Source: Dehalococcoidia bacterium
GTDB taxonomy: Bacteria > Chloroflexota > Dehalococcoidia > UBA6926
Assembly (NCBI GenBank): GCA_012271225.1
Contig: JAAXGS010000011.1
Span: forward strand, 1 to 24,101
Length of the DNA: 24,101 bases
Reading direction: 5' to 3'
Below are positions 1 through 7,799 of this stretch, in pieces. A program made the translations under genes and the position numbers. The notes under the pieces are model-generated. The model did no database searches. It saw only the letters and a list, made by a program, of their open reading frames with translations, and was not told the origin of the DNA. Within the stretch, counting starts at the first letter, position 1. The number at the start of each line of letters is the position of its first letter.

Positions 1-1131
1 AAGCACTTTGCCTGGCCTCAGGCGGTTGCGGCCGTCGGCCCATCCCTGCAGCGGCTTGAGTCCGGCATCACCGCGCCCCTGACCGGCGTGATGGTCGACC
101 GATGGGGCGCGCGGCGCGTGCTGTTCATCGGGTTCTTTGTCGCCGGCGGGGCCTGCATGCTGATGAGCCGCATTGAGAATCTGTGGCAGTACTACGGCGT
201 GTTCATCTTCTTCGCGTTCGGCCTCAGCGCGGGGTCGTTCATGGTGACGGCGGCGGCGATCAACGCCTGGTTCCGGCGCTACCGCGGCCGCGCCAACGGC
301 ATCATGCTTGTGGGCCCGGGACTCTCCGGGCTGATGGCCGGCGCGTGGGCGTGGCTGATTCCGGAATTCGGATGGCGGACGGTGCTCTTTGGCGCCGGCA
401 TCGGATTCTGGGTTGTGGGGCTTCCGCTGATCATGATGATTCGCAACCGGCCGGGGGACTACGGCATGGAGCCGGACGGCAACCCCGCGCCCCACAACCG
501 AAACGATGACTCCCCGCCCGCCGTCGCCGCGCCAGATGTGAACTACACTCTGCGGACTGTGTTGCGCAGCCGGGGATATTGGCAATACGTCATTGCGACG
601 TCCCTGTTGAGCGCGTCCTGGACGATCATCACGTTCGAGGCCCTGATGCTGGAGAAGAACGGCCTCTCCAGCCGGTTCATCGGGTTCATGTTTATCTGGC
701 AGACGGTATCGAGTGTTCCCGTGCGTGTTGTGGTGGGAATCATCGCCGACTACGTCGACAAGCGTGTTGTTCTCGCGGCGGCGATTGTTGCGCAGGCGGC
801 GTCCGTCGCGCTGTTCCCCACCGCGACGGAGCCATGGATGGCGCTGATTGCGGGATTCCTGTTGGGGAGCGCCATCGGCTCGCAATCATCGGTGCGGCTG
901 GCATTTCAGGCGGAGTACTGGGGTCTGGCGATCTTTGGCCGGGTTTCAGGGATACAGCAGGGGCTTGCCTCACTGCCCGCCATCCTTGCCCCCATCGCCA
1001 TCGGGCGTTTATACGATCAGACCGGCAGCTATGAGATCGGTTTCTGGATTGTCGCGGCAATTCTGCTGATCTCCGTGCCGCTGACGCTGACGGTCACACG
1101 CCCCCGGCCCGGCGTTCCCGCCTCCGGCTGA
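1..1131 (+). CDS. MFS carrier, 5'-truncated by window edge
   Basis: The reading frame is open from base 1, so the first Met at 88 is internal and the true start lies outside the window; 376 residues are present. It is a polytopic membrane protein of the major facilitator superfamily. The loop after TM2 carries the MFS motif A (GVMVDRWGARR), a cytoplasmic loop of about 40 polar residues (RNRPGDYGMEPDG...) separates the two six-helix halves, and the second half repeats the pattern with GIIADYVDKR. The best general match is the monocarboxylate/oxalate-formate-antiporter-like branch, but the substrate cannot be read from sequence. It is clearly a paralogue of the next gene: both share the N-A-W-F-x-R-x-R-G-R-A element and the RPGDYGMEPDG / APEKHGQRPDG loop end. 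A long perfect hairpin follows the stop codon. Confidence 0.9.
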   Translation, partial: KHFAWPQAVAAVGPSLQRLESGITAPLTGVMVDRWGARRVLFIGFFVAGGACMLMSRIENLWQYYGVFIFFAFGLSAGSFMVTAAAINAWFRRYRGRANGIMLVGPGLSGLMAGAWAWLIPEFGWRTVLFGAGIGFWVVGLPLIMMIRNRPGDYGMEPDGNPAPHNRNDDSPPAVAAPDVNYTLRTVLRSRGYWQYVIATSLLSASWTIITFEALMLEKNGLSSRFIGFMFIWQTVSSVPVRVVVGIIADYVDKRVVLAAAIVAQAASVALFPTATEPWMALIAGFLLGSAIGSQSSVRLAFQAEYWGLAIFGRVSGIQQGLASLPAILAPIAIGRLYDQTGSYEIGFWIVAAILLISVPLTLTVTRPRPGVPASG

Positions 1132-1149
1132 CCGGCGCAGCGCGGGCCG

Positions 1150-1179
1150 GTGAGGAGCCGCGCCCGCGCGGCTCCTCAC
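1150..1179. terminator. Perfect 14-bp hairpin after first MFS gene
   Basis: Arms 1150-1163 and 1166-1179 are exact reverse complements (GTGAGGAGCCGCGC and its complement), 18 bases after the MFS stop codon. No T-run follows on the plus strand, so it is either a T-less terminator or an mRNA-stabilising or attenuating hairpin between the two MFS genes. Confidence 0.5.
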
Positions 1180-1198
1180 GTCAGCATGGCGAGGGGGC

Positions 1199-1204
1199 TA
1201 TACT
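1199..1204 (+). promoter_or_regulatory. Possible -10 box of second MFS gene
   Basis: TATACT lies 28 bases before the ATG at 1233. I see no good -35 hexamer at 16-18 bases upstream and no TGn extension. The same hexamer occurs upstream of the Sua5/YrdC gene and, on the minus strand, upstream of dapF. It is only suggestive here. Confidence 0.35.
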
Positions 1205-1232
1205 GACATTCATTCCGCCCGCGCGGAGAGGG

Positions 1233-2567
1233 ATGACATCTCCGGAGGTTGCCGTCAGCACAGCATTATCAGTTCTTGTCCATCCCAACCGCATTTTCTA
1301 CGGGTGGTGGATGGCGGTGGCGGGTTTCGGCATCCTGTTCTATACGTCTGGCGCCTTCTTTTACGGGTTCGCCCCGTTCTTTGACAAGATTCTTGAGGAA
1401 TTTCGCTGGCCGGCTGGGCTTGCCGCCGTCGCCTTCGCCTTTCAGAGGATGGAGCAGGGCATCTTTGGCCCGATCGTCGGCTATGTCGCGGACCGCTTCG
1501 GGCCGCGGAAATCACTGCTCGGCGGCCTCTTTGTCCTCGGCTGCGGGTTCATCGGGCTCAGCTATATCCAGAACATCTGGCACTTTTACGCCGCATTCGC
1601 GCTCTTGGCGCTTGGGCTGGGCTTCGGATCATTCCTGACGGTCAATACGGCGGTGAACGCCTGGTTTGTGCGCAAGAGAGGGCGCGCCATGGCCATCGTC
1701 TCGTATGGCGCAGGCGTCAGCTCCCTGCTCGTGCCGGTGATCGTGGGGCTGATTGCGGCGTTTGAGTGGCGGGAGGCGCTGCTCTATCTGGGGTTCGCCA
1801 CATGGGTTATCGGCCTGCCGCTGGCGATAATCATGCGTGACGCGCCGGAGAAGCACGGCCAGAGGCCGGACGGCCTGACCGACGCGGAGGCGGCTGAACT
1901 GGCCGCTGCCCCCGCCGATGACCGATACTTGGATACGCCCTTCACCACGCGCGAGGCGATTCGGACGTCCGCCTACTGGAAATACGTGGTGGCGTCCATG
2001 TTCGGCTTCATCTTCTTCTCCGCCTACGTCATCCATCAATTCGTCGCGTTCAAGTCATTTGGATTGACCGAGTCCTGGACGACGGCGTTGGTGACGTTGA
2101 TGCCGTTGGCGAGTCTGCCGGGCCGCATTGTTGGGGGCGTGCTGGCGGACGTCTATGACAAGCGCAAGATCGTCGCCGTTTCGTGGGCCATGCAGGCGGC
2201 AGGCGCGGTCATGCTGCTCTTTGTGTCGGAGCCGATCAGCGGCGTCATCTTCGCCCTGTTCTTCGGGTTCGGATTCGGGCTGGGCAATCCGCCGCGCTCC
2301 GCCCTGCTGGGAGAGCTGTTTGGCCGCCAGGTCTACGGCCAGCTGCTGGGACTGCAGTTCACCGCAACGTCCTTTGGCGGCATCCTCGCGCCCATCTATG
2401 CGGGCACGATGTACGACCTCTACGGCGGAATGGGGTACCGCATCGCGTTCCTGACGCTCGGCCTCTGCGCCGTCGTCTCCATTTACCTGTATCTGACGAT
2501 GAAGCGTCCGCAGTTGCCGGCCAGAATCGCGCAGACGTACGTCGACGCGGGAGACGCTAGGCGGTGA
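1233..2567 (+). CDS. MFS carrier (monocarboxylate/OFA-like)
   Basis: This is a 444-residue, 12-helix major facilitator superfamily protein, likely a proton- or solute-coupled carrier in the inner membrane. After a short N-terminus the first helix begins near residue 22 (FYGWWMAVAGFGILFY). Motif A is at about 83-94 (GYVADRFGPRKS), and its second-half copy is GGVLADVYDKRK. The central cytoplasmic loop runs from about residue 203 to 235. The ATG at 1233 is preceded by GGAG (1225-1228) at a short 4-base spacing, and no alternative start codon lies before TM1. It is a tandem paralogue of the preceding carrier. The 3' end overlaps the convergent dapF stop by 11 bases. Substrate is unknown; a small carboxylate is a guess from the family. 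Confidence 0.93.
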   Translation: MTSPEVAVSTALSVLVHPNRIFYGWWMAVAGFGILFYTSGAFFYGFAPFFDKILEEFRWPAGLAAVAFAFQRMEQGIFGPIVGYVADRFGPRKSLLGGLFVLGCGFIGLSYIQNIWHFYAAFALLALGLGFGSFLTVNTAVNAWFVRKRGRAMAIVSYGAGVSSLLVPVIVGLIAAFEWREALLYLGFATWVIGLPLAIIMRDAPEKHGQRPDGLTDAEAAELAAAPADDRYLDTPFTTREAIRTSAYWKYVVASMFGFIFFSAYVIHQFVAFKSFGLTESWTTALVTLMPLASLPGRIVGGVLADVYDKRKIVAVSWAMQAAGAVMLLFVSEPISGVIFALFFGFGFGLGNPPRSALLGELFGRQVYGQLLGLQFTATSFGGILAPIYAGTMYDLYGGMGYRIAFLTLGLCAVVSIYLYLTMKRPQLPARIAQTYVDAGDARR

Positions 2568-3441
2568 GCAACTGCCCGGCGTAGACCGTCGCGGCGGGGC
2601 CGGTCATGTAGACGGGGCTGGTGATTGCGCCGTCCCACTCAATCAGCAGCGGTCCGCCGGGGAGATTGACTGATACACGGTCGTCAACATGGCCGGCGAG
2701 ACGCGCCGCAACCACGGCGGCGCAGGCCCCGGTGCCGCACGCCATGGTCAGACCTGCGCCGCGCTCCCACACGCGCACGGTCATCGCGTCGCGCGCATGG
2801 ACATTGACGATCTCAAAGTTGACGCGCTCCGGGAACAGCGGATGATTCTCGACCATTGGCCCAACGGCGTCGAGCGGAAAATCGCCGACGGGCGAGTCCA
2901 TGAACATGACGGCGTGCGGATTCCCCATGGAGACAAAGGAGAGCCGCAGGGCGTTTCCGCCCACGTCAACCGCATAATCCATCACCGGGCCGGTGACGGG
3001 ATTCTCCACTGCGACGGGGATGCGCTGCGGGTCAAGCTCCGGCGCGCCCATCGCCACGCGGACGGATTCGATTGAGCCGTCCTCAGCGCCGCCATGCTGC
3101 GGCCAAACCGTCATCAGGCCTCCGAGCGTTTCAATGGGCAGGGCCGCGCCGTTTCCATGCGACGGGTCTGGGACAAGCCCGCGCTCCGTGACGTATTTGG
3201 CGACGCAGCGGATGCCGTTGCCGCACATTTCCGCCTCAGAGCCGTCCGGGTTGAAGATCTGCATTCCAAAAGCGGCCCTGGTGGAGGGGCGGATGACGAG
3301 GATGCCGTCCGCGCCGACGCCGAACCGGCGGCTGCACGCCGCGCGCGCCACCTCCGGCCAATCCGTGGAGTCCGCCTCAACGGGACCGCCCTCGACAACG
3401 ATAAAGTCGTTGCCCGTGCCGTGCATCTTGACGAAATTCAT
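2557..3441 (-). CDS. dapF: Diaminopimelate epimerase
   Basis: The enzyme converts LL- to meso-2,6-diaminopimelate in lysine and peptidoglycan synthesis, in the cytoplasm without a cofactor. The 294-residue product begins with the family hallmark MNFVKMHGTGNDF. The two catalytic cysteines are present: C73 in EMCGNGIRC and C235 in MACGTGACA, one in each of the two similar halves. Length is slightly above the usual 270-285. The frame is open upstream to an ATG at 3537, but that would add 32 residues not expected in the family, and a TATACT box falls inside the extension; the ATG at 3441 with GAGGCGG upstream is preferred. It is the last gene of a minus-strand run after miaA (109-base gap) and converges on the second MFS gene. 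Confidence 0.96.
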   Translation of the reverse strand: MNFVKMHGTGNDFIVVEGGPVEADSTDWPEVARAACSRRFGVGADGILVIRPSTRAAFGMQIFNPDGSEAEMCGNGIRCVAKYVTERGLVPDPSHGNGAALPIETLGGLMTVWPQHGGAEDGSIESVRVAMGAPELDPQRIPVAVENPVTGPVMDYAVDVGGNALRLSFVSMGNPHAVMFMDSPVGDFPLDAVGPMVENHPLFPERVNFEIVNVHARDAMTVRVWERGAGLTMACGTGACAAVVAARLAGHVDDRVSVNLPGGPLLIEWDGAITSPVYMTGPAATVYAGQLLTA

Positions 3442-3507
3442 ACGCCTGCCGCCTCGAATAGCCCTCTGCTTCGATGTTCCTGGTTTCGGATCAACTCTCC
3501 TGCGCCC

Positions 3508-3513
3508 AGTATA
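3508..3513 (-). promoter_or_regulatory. Possible -10 box before dapF
   Basis: Read on the minus strand this is TATACT, 66 bases before the dapF ATG and inside the 109-base miaA-dapF gap. The hexamer 17 bases upstream (TGGATG) is a poor -35. It could give dapF its own promoter within the run. Confidence 0.33.
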
Positions 3514-3550
3514 CGGGTGTGCTTGTCCGGCATCCATTCACGGGCGGGCG

Positions 3551-4510
3551 TCAGGCGATGCGCAGGGCATCTCGCAAAGACTCCGCAAGGGCGGCCGGAT
3601 CCGGCGCCGCATCGGCATCCGCATGGCCCGGAGACGGCTGGGGCGTCACATCGAGCCATGCGATGCGCGGGTCATCCGCGCGGAACCATGCGAACTGCGT
3701 CCGAGCGAATCGGCGCGTCCTGCGGACAATGGCGCTCCGCATGTCCTCCGGTGGCAGTTGGTCCTCCAGGCGCGCGGCGATTTCCCGATAGCCGATGCTG
3801 CGGAACGAGGAGAGGGACGGCGAGTAACCCTGTGCGAGGAGCGACCGCACCTCATCAACCCAGCCTGCATCGAGTTGCTGCTCGACGCGCCGCGCGATCC
3901 GATCATCCAGCGCGCTCCGCTCCATCGTGAGGCCCGCAATGCGCGTGTCCCAGGGCGGGGGGGTCTGTGTCCGCAGCGCGGAAAACGGCCGGCCGGTTTC
4001 CCTGATGACCTCCAGGGCGCGGATGATGCGGATCAGGTTGTTGGGGTGAATATGCTCCGCGGCGGCGGGATCAAGACGGCGCAACTCGGCATGGAGCGCG
4101 GCGGGGGACGCGCCCTCCGCGCGCTCAAACAACTCACGCCGCAGATGCGGGTTCGGCGCGACGGCCGGCACGTTCCAACCCTCAACAAGCGCCCAGACGT
4201 ATTGGCCGGTTCCCCCGACGATGATCGGCGTCTTTCCGCGCCGCTGAATGTCCGCGATGGCGCAGGCTGCGCCCTCCAGAAATCGCCCAAGAGAAAAATC
4301 GTCATTCGGGGCGCTGAACCCGTACAGGTGGTGCGGCACGCCCTCCCGCTCATCCGGTGTTGGTATGGCCGCGCCTATGGTGAAACCGCGGTAGACCTGG
4401 CGGCTGTCCGCGTTGATGATCTCACCGTCGATGAGCCGCGCCAGACCGACGGCGGCCGTCGATTTCCCCACCGCCGTGGGCCCTGCGATGACAATCACGC
4501 GAGAGGACAT
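3551..4510 (-). CDS. miaA: tRNA dimethylallyltransferase
   Basis: MiaA transfers a dimethylallyl group from DMAPP to N6 of A37 in tRNAs that read UNN codons. The 319-residue product has the P-loop at 10-17 (GPTAVGKS), the tRNA/substrate motif NADSRQVYRG at 33-42, VPHHLYG at 58-64, and GGTGQYVWAL at 99-108, in the family's order and spacing. The C-terminal part SFRSIGYREIAA and RRTRRFARTQFAWFR matches the family's end region; about 35 variable residues follow. The ATG at 4510 directly precedes the first beta strand of the P-loop fold. The frame runs open to 4687, but that extra stretch overlaps the upstream gene and lacks family character. No strong Shine-Dalgarno is visible. It sits 41 bases after the Gfo/Idh-like gene and is probably co-transcribed with it. 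Confidence 0.95.
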   Translation of the reverse strand: MSSRVIVIAGPTAVGKSTAAVGLARLIDGEIINADSRQVYRGFTIGAAIPTPDEREGVPHHLYGFSAPNDDFSLGRFLEGAACAIADIQRRGKTPIIVGGTGQYVWALVEGWNVPAVAPNPHLRRELFERAEGASPAALHAELRRLDPAAAEHIHPNNLIRIIRALEVIRETGRPFSALRTQTPPPWDTRIAGLTMERSALDDRIARRVEQQLDAGWVDEVRSLLAQGYSPSLSSFRSIGYREIAARLEDQLPPEDMRSAIVRRTRRFARTQFAWFRADDPRIAWLDVTPQPSPGHADADAAPDPAALAESLRDALRIA

Positions 4511-4551
4511 GTGACCGGCCTGCCGTCTGAACCGGGTCGGCTGCCCGCGCG

Positions 4552-5556
4552 CTAGTCCTGCGGAATGTCCACCCATGCGCCGCCCTGCCGCATGGAGGCA
4601 ACGAACGTCTCCGCGGCGTCCAGCGACTGCAAGCCCTGACGGAACGTCAGGAGCAACGGCGTCGGCTCCGCCCCGCCCATGACCCACTGCGCGAACTGCT
4701 CCTCGATGTTGACGTGGCGTTCTTCCTCATACGCCGCGCGGAGATCATCCGGCACGGGAATCGGCTCCGCCTCCGCGCCCTCGCCCTCGGCGACGCGGAC
4801 GGACGCGAACGGGTCGGCGGGGTAGGCCTCGACGATGATGCTTCCGTGCTCGCCGTGCAGGGCGATGCGCGCGTTCTGCGCGCCCCGCGGAGGGAGGTTG
4901 TCATGCAGGTAGCGCACGACGCGATCCTCCCCAAGCTCGGCGACGATGGCCGAGAAGCCGACGCGCCTGTTGCCAACCTCATACTGCCGCCGGACAGCAA
5001 ACAGCCGCGTATGCTGGCCGACCCAGCGGTTCAGGATGTCAAAGTAACTGCCAAAGGCAAGGTACGGCGTGTGCCACCGCGCCTCCGCGCTGAGAACCTG
5101 TCCAATGCGCCCCTGGGCCAGCAGGCGCAGGACCAGGGCATCCTCCCGGGCGTACGGCCCATGCGGGAACGCGGGGTACTGGCGCGCCTTGAGGGCGGGC
5201 CGGGCCTCAAGCGCCGCGAGGATCTCCCGCCCCTCCTCCGCAGTCATCGCGAGCGGGTTCATGGTGAGGACGTGTTTATCGTTCTGTATCGCGCCGAGCA
5301 GGATGGCATGGTGTTGCGGCGCCTGCGTTCCGGTGAAGACAACGTCCACGTCCGGTGACGAAACCACGTCCTCCCAGGATGACGCCTGCGCCGGTATGCC
5401 GAATCGCTCCGCGGTCCGCGCCGTCGATTCTGCGCTGCTGTTCGCAACAGTCACAAGAGAGACGCCGGGCGCGCGCTGCAGCTCCGGCACGACGCGCGTC
5501 GATGAGAATCTGCCCGCGCCAACGAGACCCACACGAATGGTCGAACCTGTTGCCAT
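4552..5556 (-). CDS. Gfo/Idh/MocA-like protein lacking the EKP lysine
   Basis: The 334-residue product has the two-domain shape of Gfo/Idh/MocA NAD(P)-dependent oxidoreductases. The N-terminal Rossmann fold has the dinucleotide motif at 10-17 (GLVGAGRF), then TGTQAPQHHAILLGAI where substrate and cofactor loops are expected, and a C-terminal alpha/beta domain from about 125. The position of the usual E-K-P motif (HVLCEKPLA in many members) reads HVLTMNPLA, so the catalytic lysine is Asn100 and the glutamate Met99. This argues against ordinary sugar or inositol dehydrogenase chemistry; it may bind a cofactor in another role or catalyse a different reaction. The ATG at 5556 has a GGGAG Shine-Dalgarno 9 bases upstream, inside the first copy of a direct repeat. 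It is the first gene of the run with miaA and dapF. Substrate unknown. Confidence 0.82.
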   Translation of the reverse strand: MATGSTIRVGLVGAGRFSSTRVVPELQRAPGVSLVTVANSSAESTARTAERFGIPAQASSWEDVVSSPDVDVVFTGTQAPQHHAILLGAIQNDKHVLTMNPLAMTAEEGREILAALEARPALKARQYPAFPHGPYAREDALVLRLLAQGRIGQVLSAEARWHTPYLAFGSYFDILNRWVGQHTRLFAVRRQYEVGNRRVGFSAIVAELGEDRVVRYLHDNLPPRGAQNARIALHGEHGSIIVEAYPADPFASVRVAEGEGAEAEPIPVPDDLRAAYEEERHVNIEEQFAQWVMGGAEPTPLLLTFRQGLQSLDAAETFVASMRQGGAWVDIPQD

Positions 5557-5561
5557 GTTTT

Positions 5562-5586
5562 AAAACTCCCTGTAGCCGGTTTGGCT
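5562..5586. repeat. Direct repeat, copy 1
   Basis: A 25-base unit (AAAACTCCC, TGTAGCCGG, TTTGGCT) is repeated at 5632-5655 with a single C deleted. Read on the minus strand this copy contains the GGGAG Shine-Dalgarno of the Gfo/Idh-like gene. Confidence 0.85.
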
Positions 5587-5631
5587 GTAGCTGCGCCGCT
5601 CAATATGCCCTTTTGCAGTGGACACGTTCAA

Positions 5632-5655
5632 AAAACTCCTGTAGCCGGTTTGGCT
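5632..5655. repeat. Direct repeat, copy 2
   Basis: This is a 24-base copy of the unit at 5562-5586, 70 bases away, one C shorter. On the minus strand it supplies AGGAG ten bases before a GTG at 5625 that opens a 21-codon frame ending at 5560, three bases before the Gfo/Idh ATG. Whether that micro-ORF is translated cannot be told from sequence. Confidence 0.85.
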
Positions 5656-5710
5656 TGATGAGATAGGTCGCGCTTGCGTGATTCGGATGCAATCCCGCGC
5701 TCATATCCAT

Positions 5711-5716
5711 TGTATA
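5711..5716 (-). promoter_or_regulatory. Possible -10 box, Gfo/Idh-miaA-dapF run
   Basis: The minus strand reads TATACA in the tpiA-Gfo/Idh gap, upstream of both direct-repeat copies. No convincing -35 hexamer is seen at 16-18 bases. It is the best -10-like site in this 207-base gap. Confidence 0.3.
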
Positions 5717-5763
5717 GGGGGCGCGTGGCAGGGGCGATACCGTCCGCGGGGAAAGACCGGGCG

Positions 5764-6528
5764 TCAGCCCTGCTGCGCCGCCGCCCGGACCAGTGACGCG
5801 AACTGCTCCGCATTGAGGGACGCCCCTCCAATCAGGCCTCCGTCTACTCCGGGCTGCGCAAGCAGCGACTCAACGTTCTGGGGGTTCATGGAGCCGCCGT
5901 AGAGGATGCGGACGGATTCCGCGGCGCCATGCCCGCGCGCGTCCGCAATCGTTTCCCGGATGACGGAGATGCCCTCCCGGGCATCGTCCGGGGTTGCCGC
6001 CACGCCTGTTCCGATGGCCCATACCGGCTCATAGGCAATGACGATTGGAGCAACATCGTCGATGTGGGCGATGCCCGCGGTTGTCTGCGCGCGCAGGATG
6101 TCCGTGGCGCGGCCGGCCTCGCGCTGCTCCAGTGACTCGCCCACGCAGAGTATCGGCGTCAAGCCGTGCTCGAGAGCCGCGCGGACCTTGTCGTTGATGA
6201 ACTCATCCGATTCCATAAAGTAGGCGCGCCGTTCGGAATGCCCGATGATCACGTACCGGCAGAGGTTCTGCAGCATCGTCGGGGAGATTTCACCCGTGTA
6301 GGCTCCGGATGGGGCGGGATACAGGTTCTGCGCTCCAAGCGCGATGGCGGAGCCGCGCAGCGCCTCCGCAACAGCATGGAGTGACACAAAGGGCGGGCAG
6401 ACGGCCACATCCACCCCCGCCGGGTCTCCAACGGCGTGGATGACATCGCTTGCCAGCCGCCGGGCCTCCGCCGGCGTCGTGTTCATCTTCCAGTTGCCGG
6501 CAATGAGCGGGGTGCGCGCCGGTGTCAC
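5764..6528 (-). CDS. tpiA: Triosephosphate isomerase
   Basis: TpiA interconverts dihydroxyacetone phosphate and glyceraldehyde 3-phosphate in glycolysis and gluconeogenesis. The 254-residue product has every hallmark: AGNWKMN with catalytic Lys14, the electrophilic His97 in IIGHSERR, the base Glu167 in AYEPVWAIGTG (flexible loop 6), and the phosphate-binding YGGSMNPQN and GGLIGGASL at the C-terminus. I choose the GTG at 6528: it gives the normal family N-terminus (VTPARTPLIAGNWK) and has GAGG 8 bases upstream. An open frame to an ATG at 6690 would overlap the upstream mutase gene by 131 bases and is rejected. It is the last gene of the pgk - phosphoglycerate mutase - tpiA operon, 31 bases after the mutase stop. 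Confidence 0.96.
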   Translation of the reverse strand: MTPARTPLIAGNWKMNTTPAEARRLASDVIHAVGDPAGVDVAVCPPFVSLHAVAEALRGSAIALGAQNLYPAPSGAYTGEISPTMLQNLCRYVIIGHSERRAYFMESDEFINDKVRAALEHGLTPILCVGESLEQREAGRATDILRAQTTAGIAHIDDVAPIVIAYEPVWAIGTGVAATPDDAREGISVIRETIADARGHGAAESVRILYGGSMNPQNVESLLAQPGVDGGLIGGASLNAEQFASLVRAAAQQG

Positions 6529-6559
6529 GGGATTTGCCTCGTTTCCGTTGTCACGCCGC

Positions 6560-7777
6560 TCACGCGCCGAATTTGTCCAGTTTGCCGGCGTTGGCGAGCG
6601 CGAGGGGCATGATGTCTGTTGCGGAGATTGTGCCCAGCATCCCCCGAAGGCATTCGCGCTCGCTGAATGCCTCCGTGAAGCCTCTGGCAACGTGCCGTGA
6701 CTTGATCAGGATGGGAACGGGGTGCCAGCTGTGCTCGGCGAGGGCGGTTGGGGTGGAATGGTCGCCGGCCACAATCAGCACGTCCGGATCAAGATCAAGC
6801 AGGGCGGGCAGGCTGCGATCAAGCCGATTGATGGCCTCGACTTTCGCGTCGTAGTCGCCATCCTCGCCGCCGCTGTCCGTTGACTTGTAATGGATAAAGA
6901 AGAAATCGTGCTCGTCCCAGTGCCGGCGCGCCGTCTCAATCTGATCATCGATGCTGTCGCCGGCCTCGACCACATTCATGCCCACCAGCTTGGCGAGGCC
7001 GCGGTACATGGGGTAGGGAGCGATGGCGATTGGCGTCAGCCCGTAGACGTCCGCCATTTGGGGCAGGTCCGGCCGCGTGGAGAAACCGCGGAGCACCAGG
7101 CCGTTGGCGGGGTGTTGGTTGGCAATCGCAGCCGTCGCCCTGTCCAGAAAGGCGTTCAGGATTTCCGCCGTGTGCTCCCCCCAGGGCTCCGTCGCCGTCA
7201 CGGGCAGCGGCGCAAGGCCCTCACGCTGCGGGTCGCTGTCCGTCAGGGCGTGGCTGAGCGGAGGCCCGCCCTCCGCGGGACGAAGGAGCAGGGCGAATCG
7301 GTGTTCACGCCCGGGGCGGGCGATTGCCTGAGCCTGCCGCAGGGAGACGCGGTTCAGGCGTTCCGTGAGACCGGGTGTGACATCAGAGGAGATGCGGCCT
7401 GCGCGCCGGTCCGTGATGAGACCGTCCGGGCCGAGTGTGCAGAAATTGCCGCGGGCGGCAACGTCTCCCGCCCGCACGTCCATGTCAAGCCCGAGTGCCT
7501 CGAGGATGCCCCGGCCGATGAGGTAGTGGATGGGATCGTAGCCAAAGAGCGCGAGGTGGCCGGGGCCGCTGCCGGGCGTGATGCCGTGCGCGACGGGCAG
7601 CGACAGGCCGCACTGGGAGGCGCGGGCGAGCCTGTCGAGATTGTGCGTTTCAGCCGCCTCAAGCTCCGTTCTCAGGGTCTCGGGGTGGGGGATGCCGCCG
7701 AGCCCGTCCATGACCAGCATGACGATCTTTGTATCCGTCTTGCGCGCCAGGCTCTTGATCAATCCGAAGTCAGCCAC
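6560..7777 (-). CDS. apgM: Archaeal-type cofactor-independent phosphoglycerate mutase
   Basis: The enzyme interconverts 3- and 2-phosphoglycerate without 2,3-bisphosphoglycerate. It belongs to the alkaline-phosphatase-like aPGAM group (about 400 residues) rather than the longer GpmI; the product is 405 residues. Visible motifs are the N-terminal metal-binding MLVMDGLGG (Asp24), the phosphoserine loop HGITPGSGPGHLALFGYDP (Ser70), and the C-terminal metal ligands in VAGDHSTPTALAEHSWHPVPI. The GTG at 7777 gives the usual N-terminus, 22 bases after the pgk stop codon; the open frame reaching 7885 would overlap pgk and reads like pgk shadow. The Shine-Dalgarno is weak (GGG runs only), so translation may be coupled to pgk. 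The gene sits between pgk and tpiA in a three-gene lower-glycolysis operon. Confidence 0.92.
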   Translation of the reverse strand: MADFGLIKSLARKTDTKIVMLVMDGLGGIPHPETLRTELEAAETHNLDRLARASQCGLSLPVAHGITPGSGPGHLALFGYDPIHYLIGRGILEALGLDMDVRAGDVAARGNFCTLGPDGLITDRRAGRISSDVTPGLTERLNRVSLRQAQAIARPGREHRFALLLRPAEGGPPLSHALTDSDPQREGLAPLPVTATEPWGEHTAEILNAFLDRATAAIANQHPANGLVLRGFSTRPDLPQMADVYGLTPIAIAPYPMYRGLAKLVGMNVVEAGDSIDDQIETARRHWDEHDFFFIHYKSTDSGGEDGDYDAKVEAINRLDRSLPALLDLDPDVLIVAGDHSTPTALAEHSWHPVPILIKSRHVARGFTEAFSERECLRGMLGTISATDIMPLALANAGKLDKFGA

Positions 7778-7799
7778 GTCGATTATCCCGATGCCCCCG

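Noticed and set aside
3442..3537. Upstream extension of DapF
   Set aside because: The family starts at MNFVKMHG; the extra 32 residues contain a promoter-like box and no conserved features.
2993..4555. Long plus-strand open frame of 520 codons opposite dapF and miaA
   Set aside because: It runs across two well-supported minus-strand genes and reads as Arg/Ala/Pro-rich shadow sequence of high-GC coding DNA.
5628..5831. 67-codon minus-strand frame before the Gfo/Idh-like gene
   Set aside because: It overlaps the tpiA 3' end in another frame, has shadow-like composition and no Shine-Dalgarno.
6529..6690. Upstream extension of TpiA
   Set aside because: It overlaps the 3' end of the phosphoglycerate mutase gene and lacks family character; the GTG at 6528 fits length and ribosome site.
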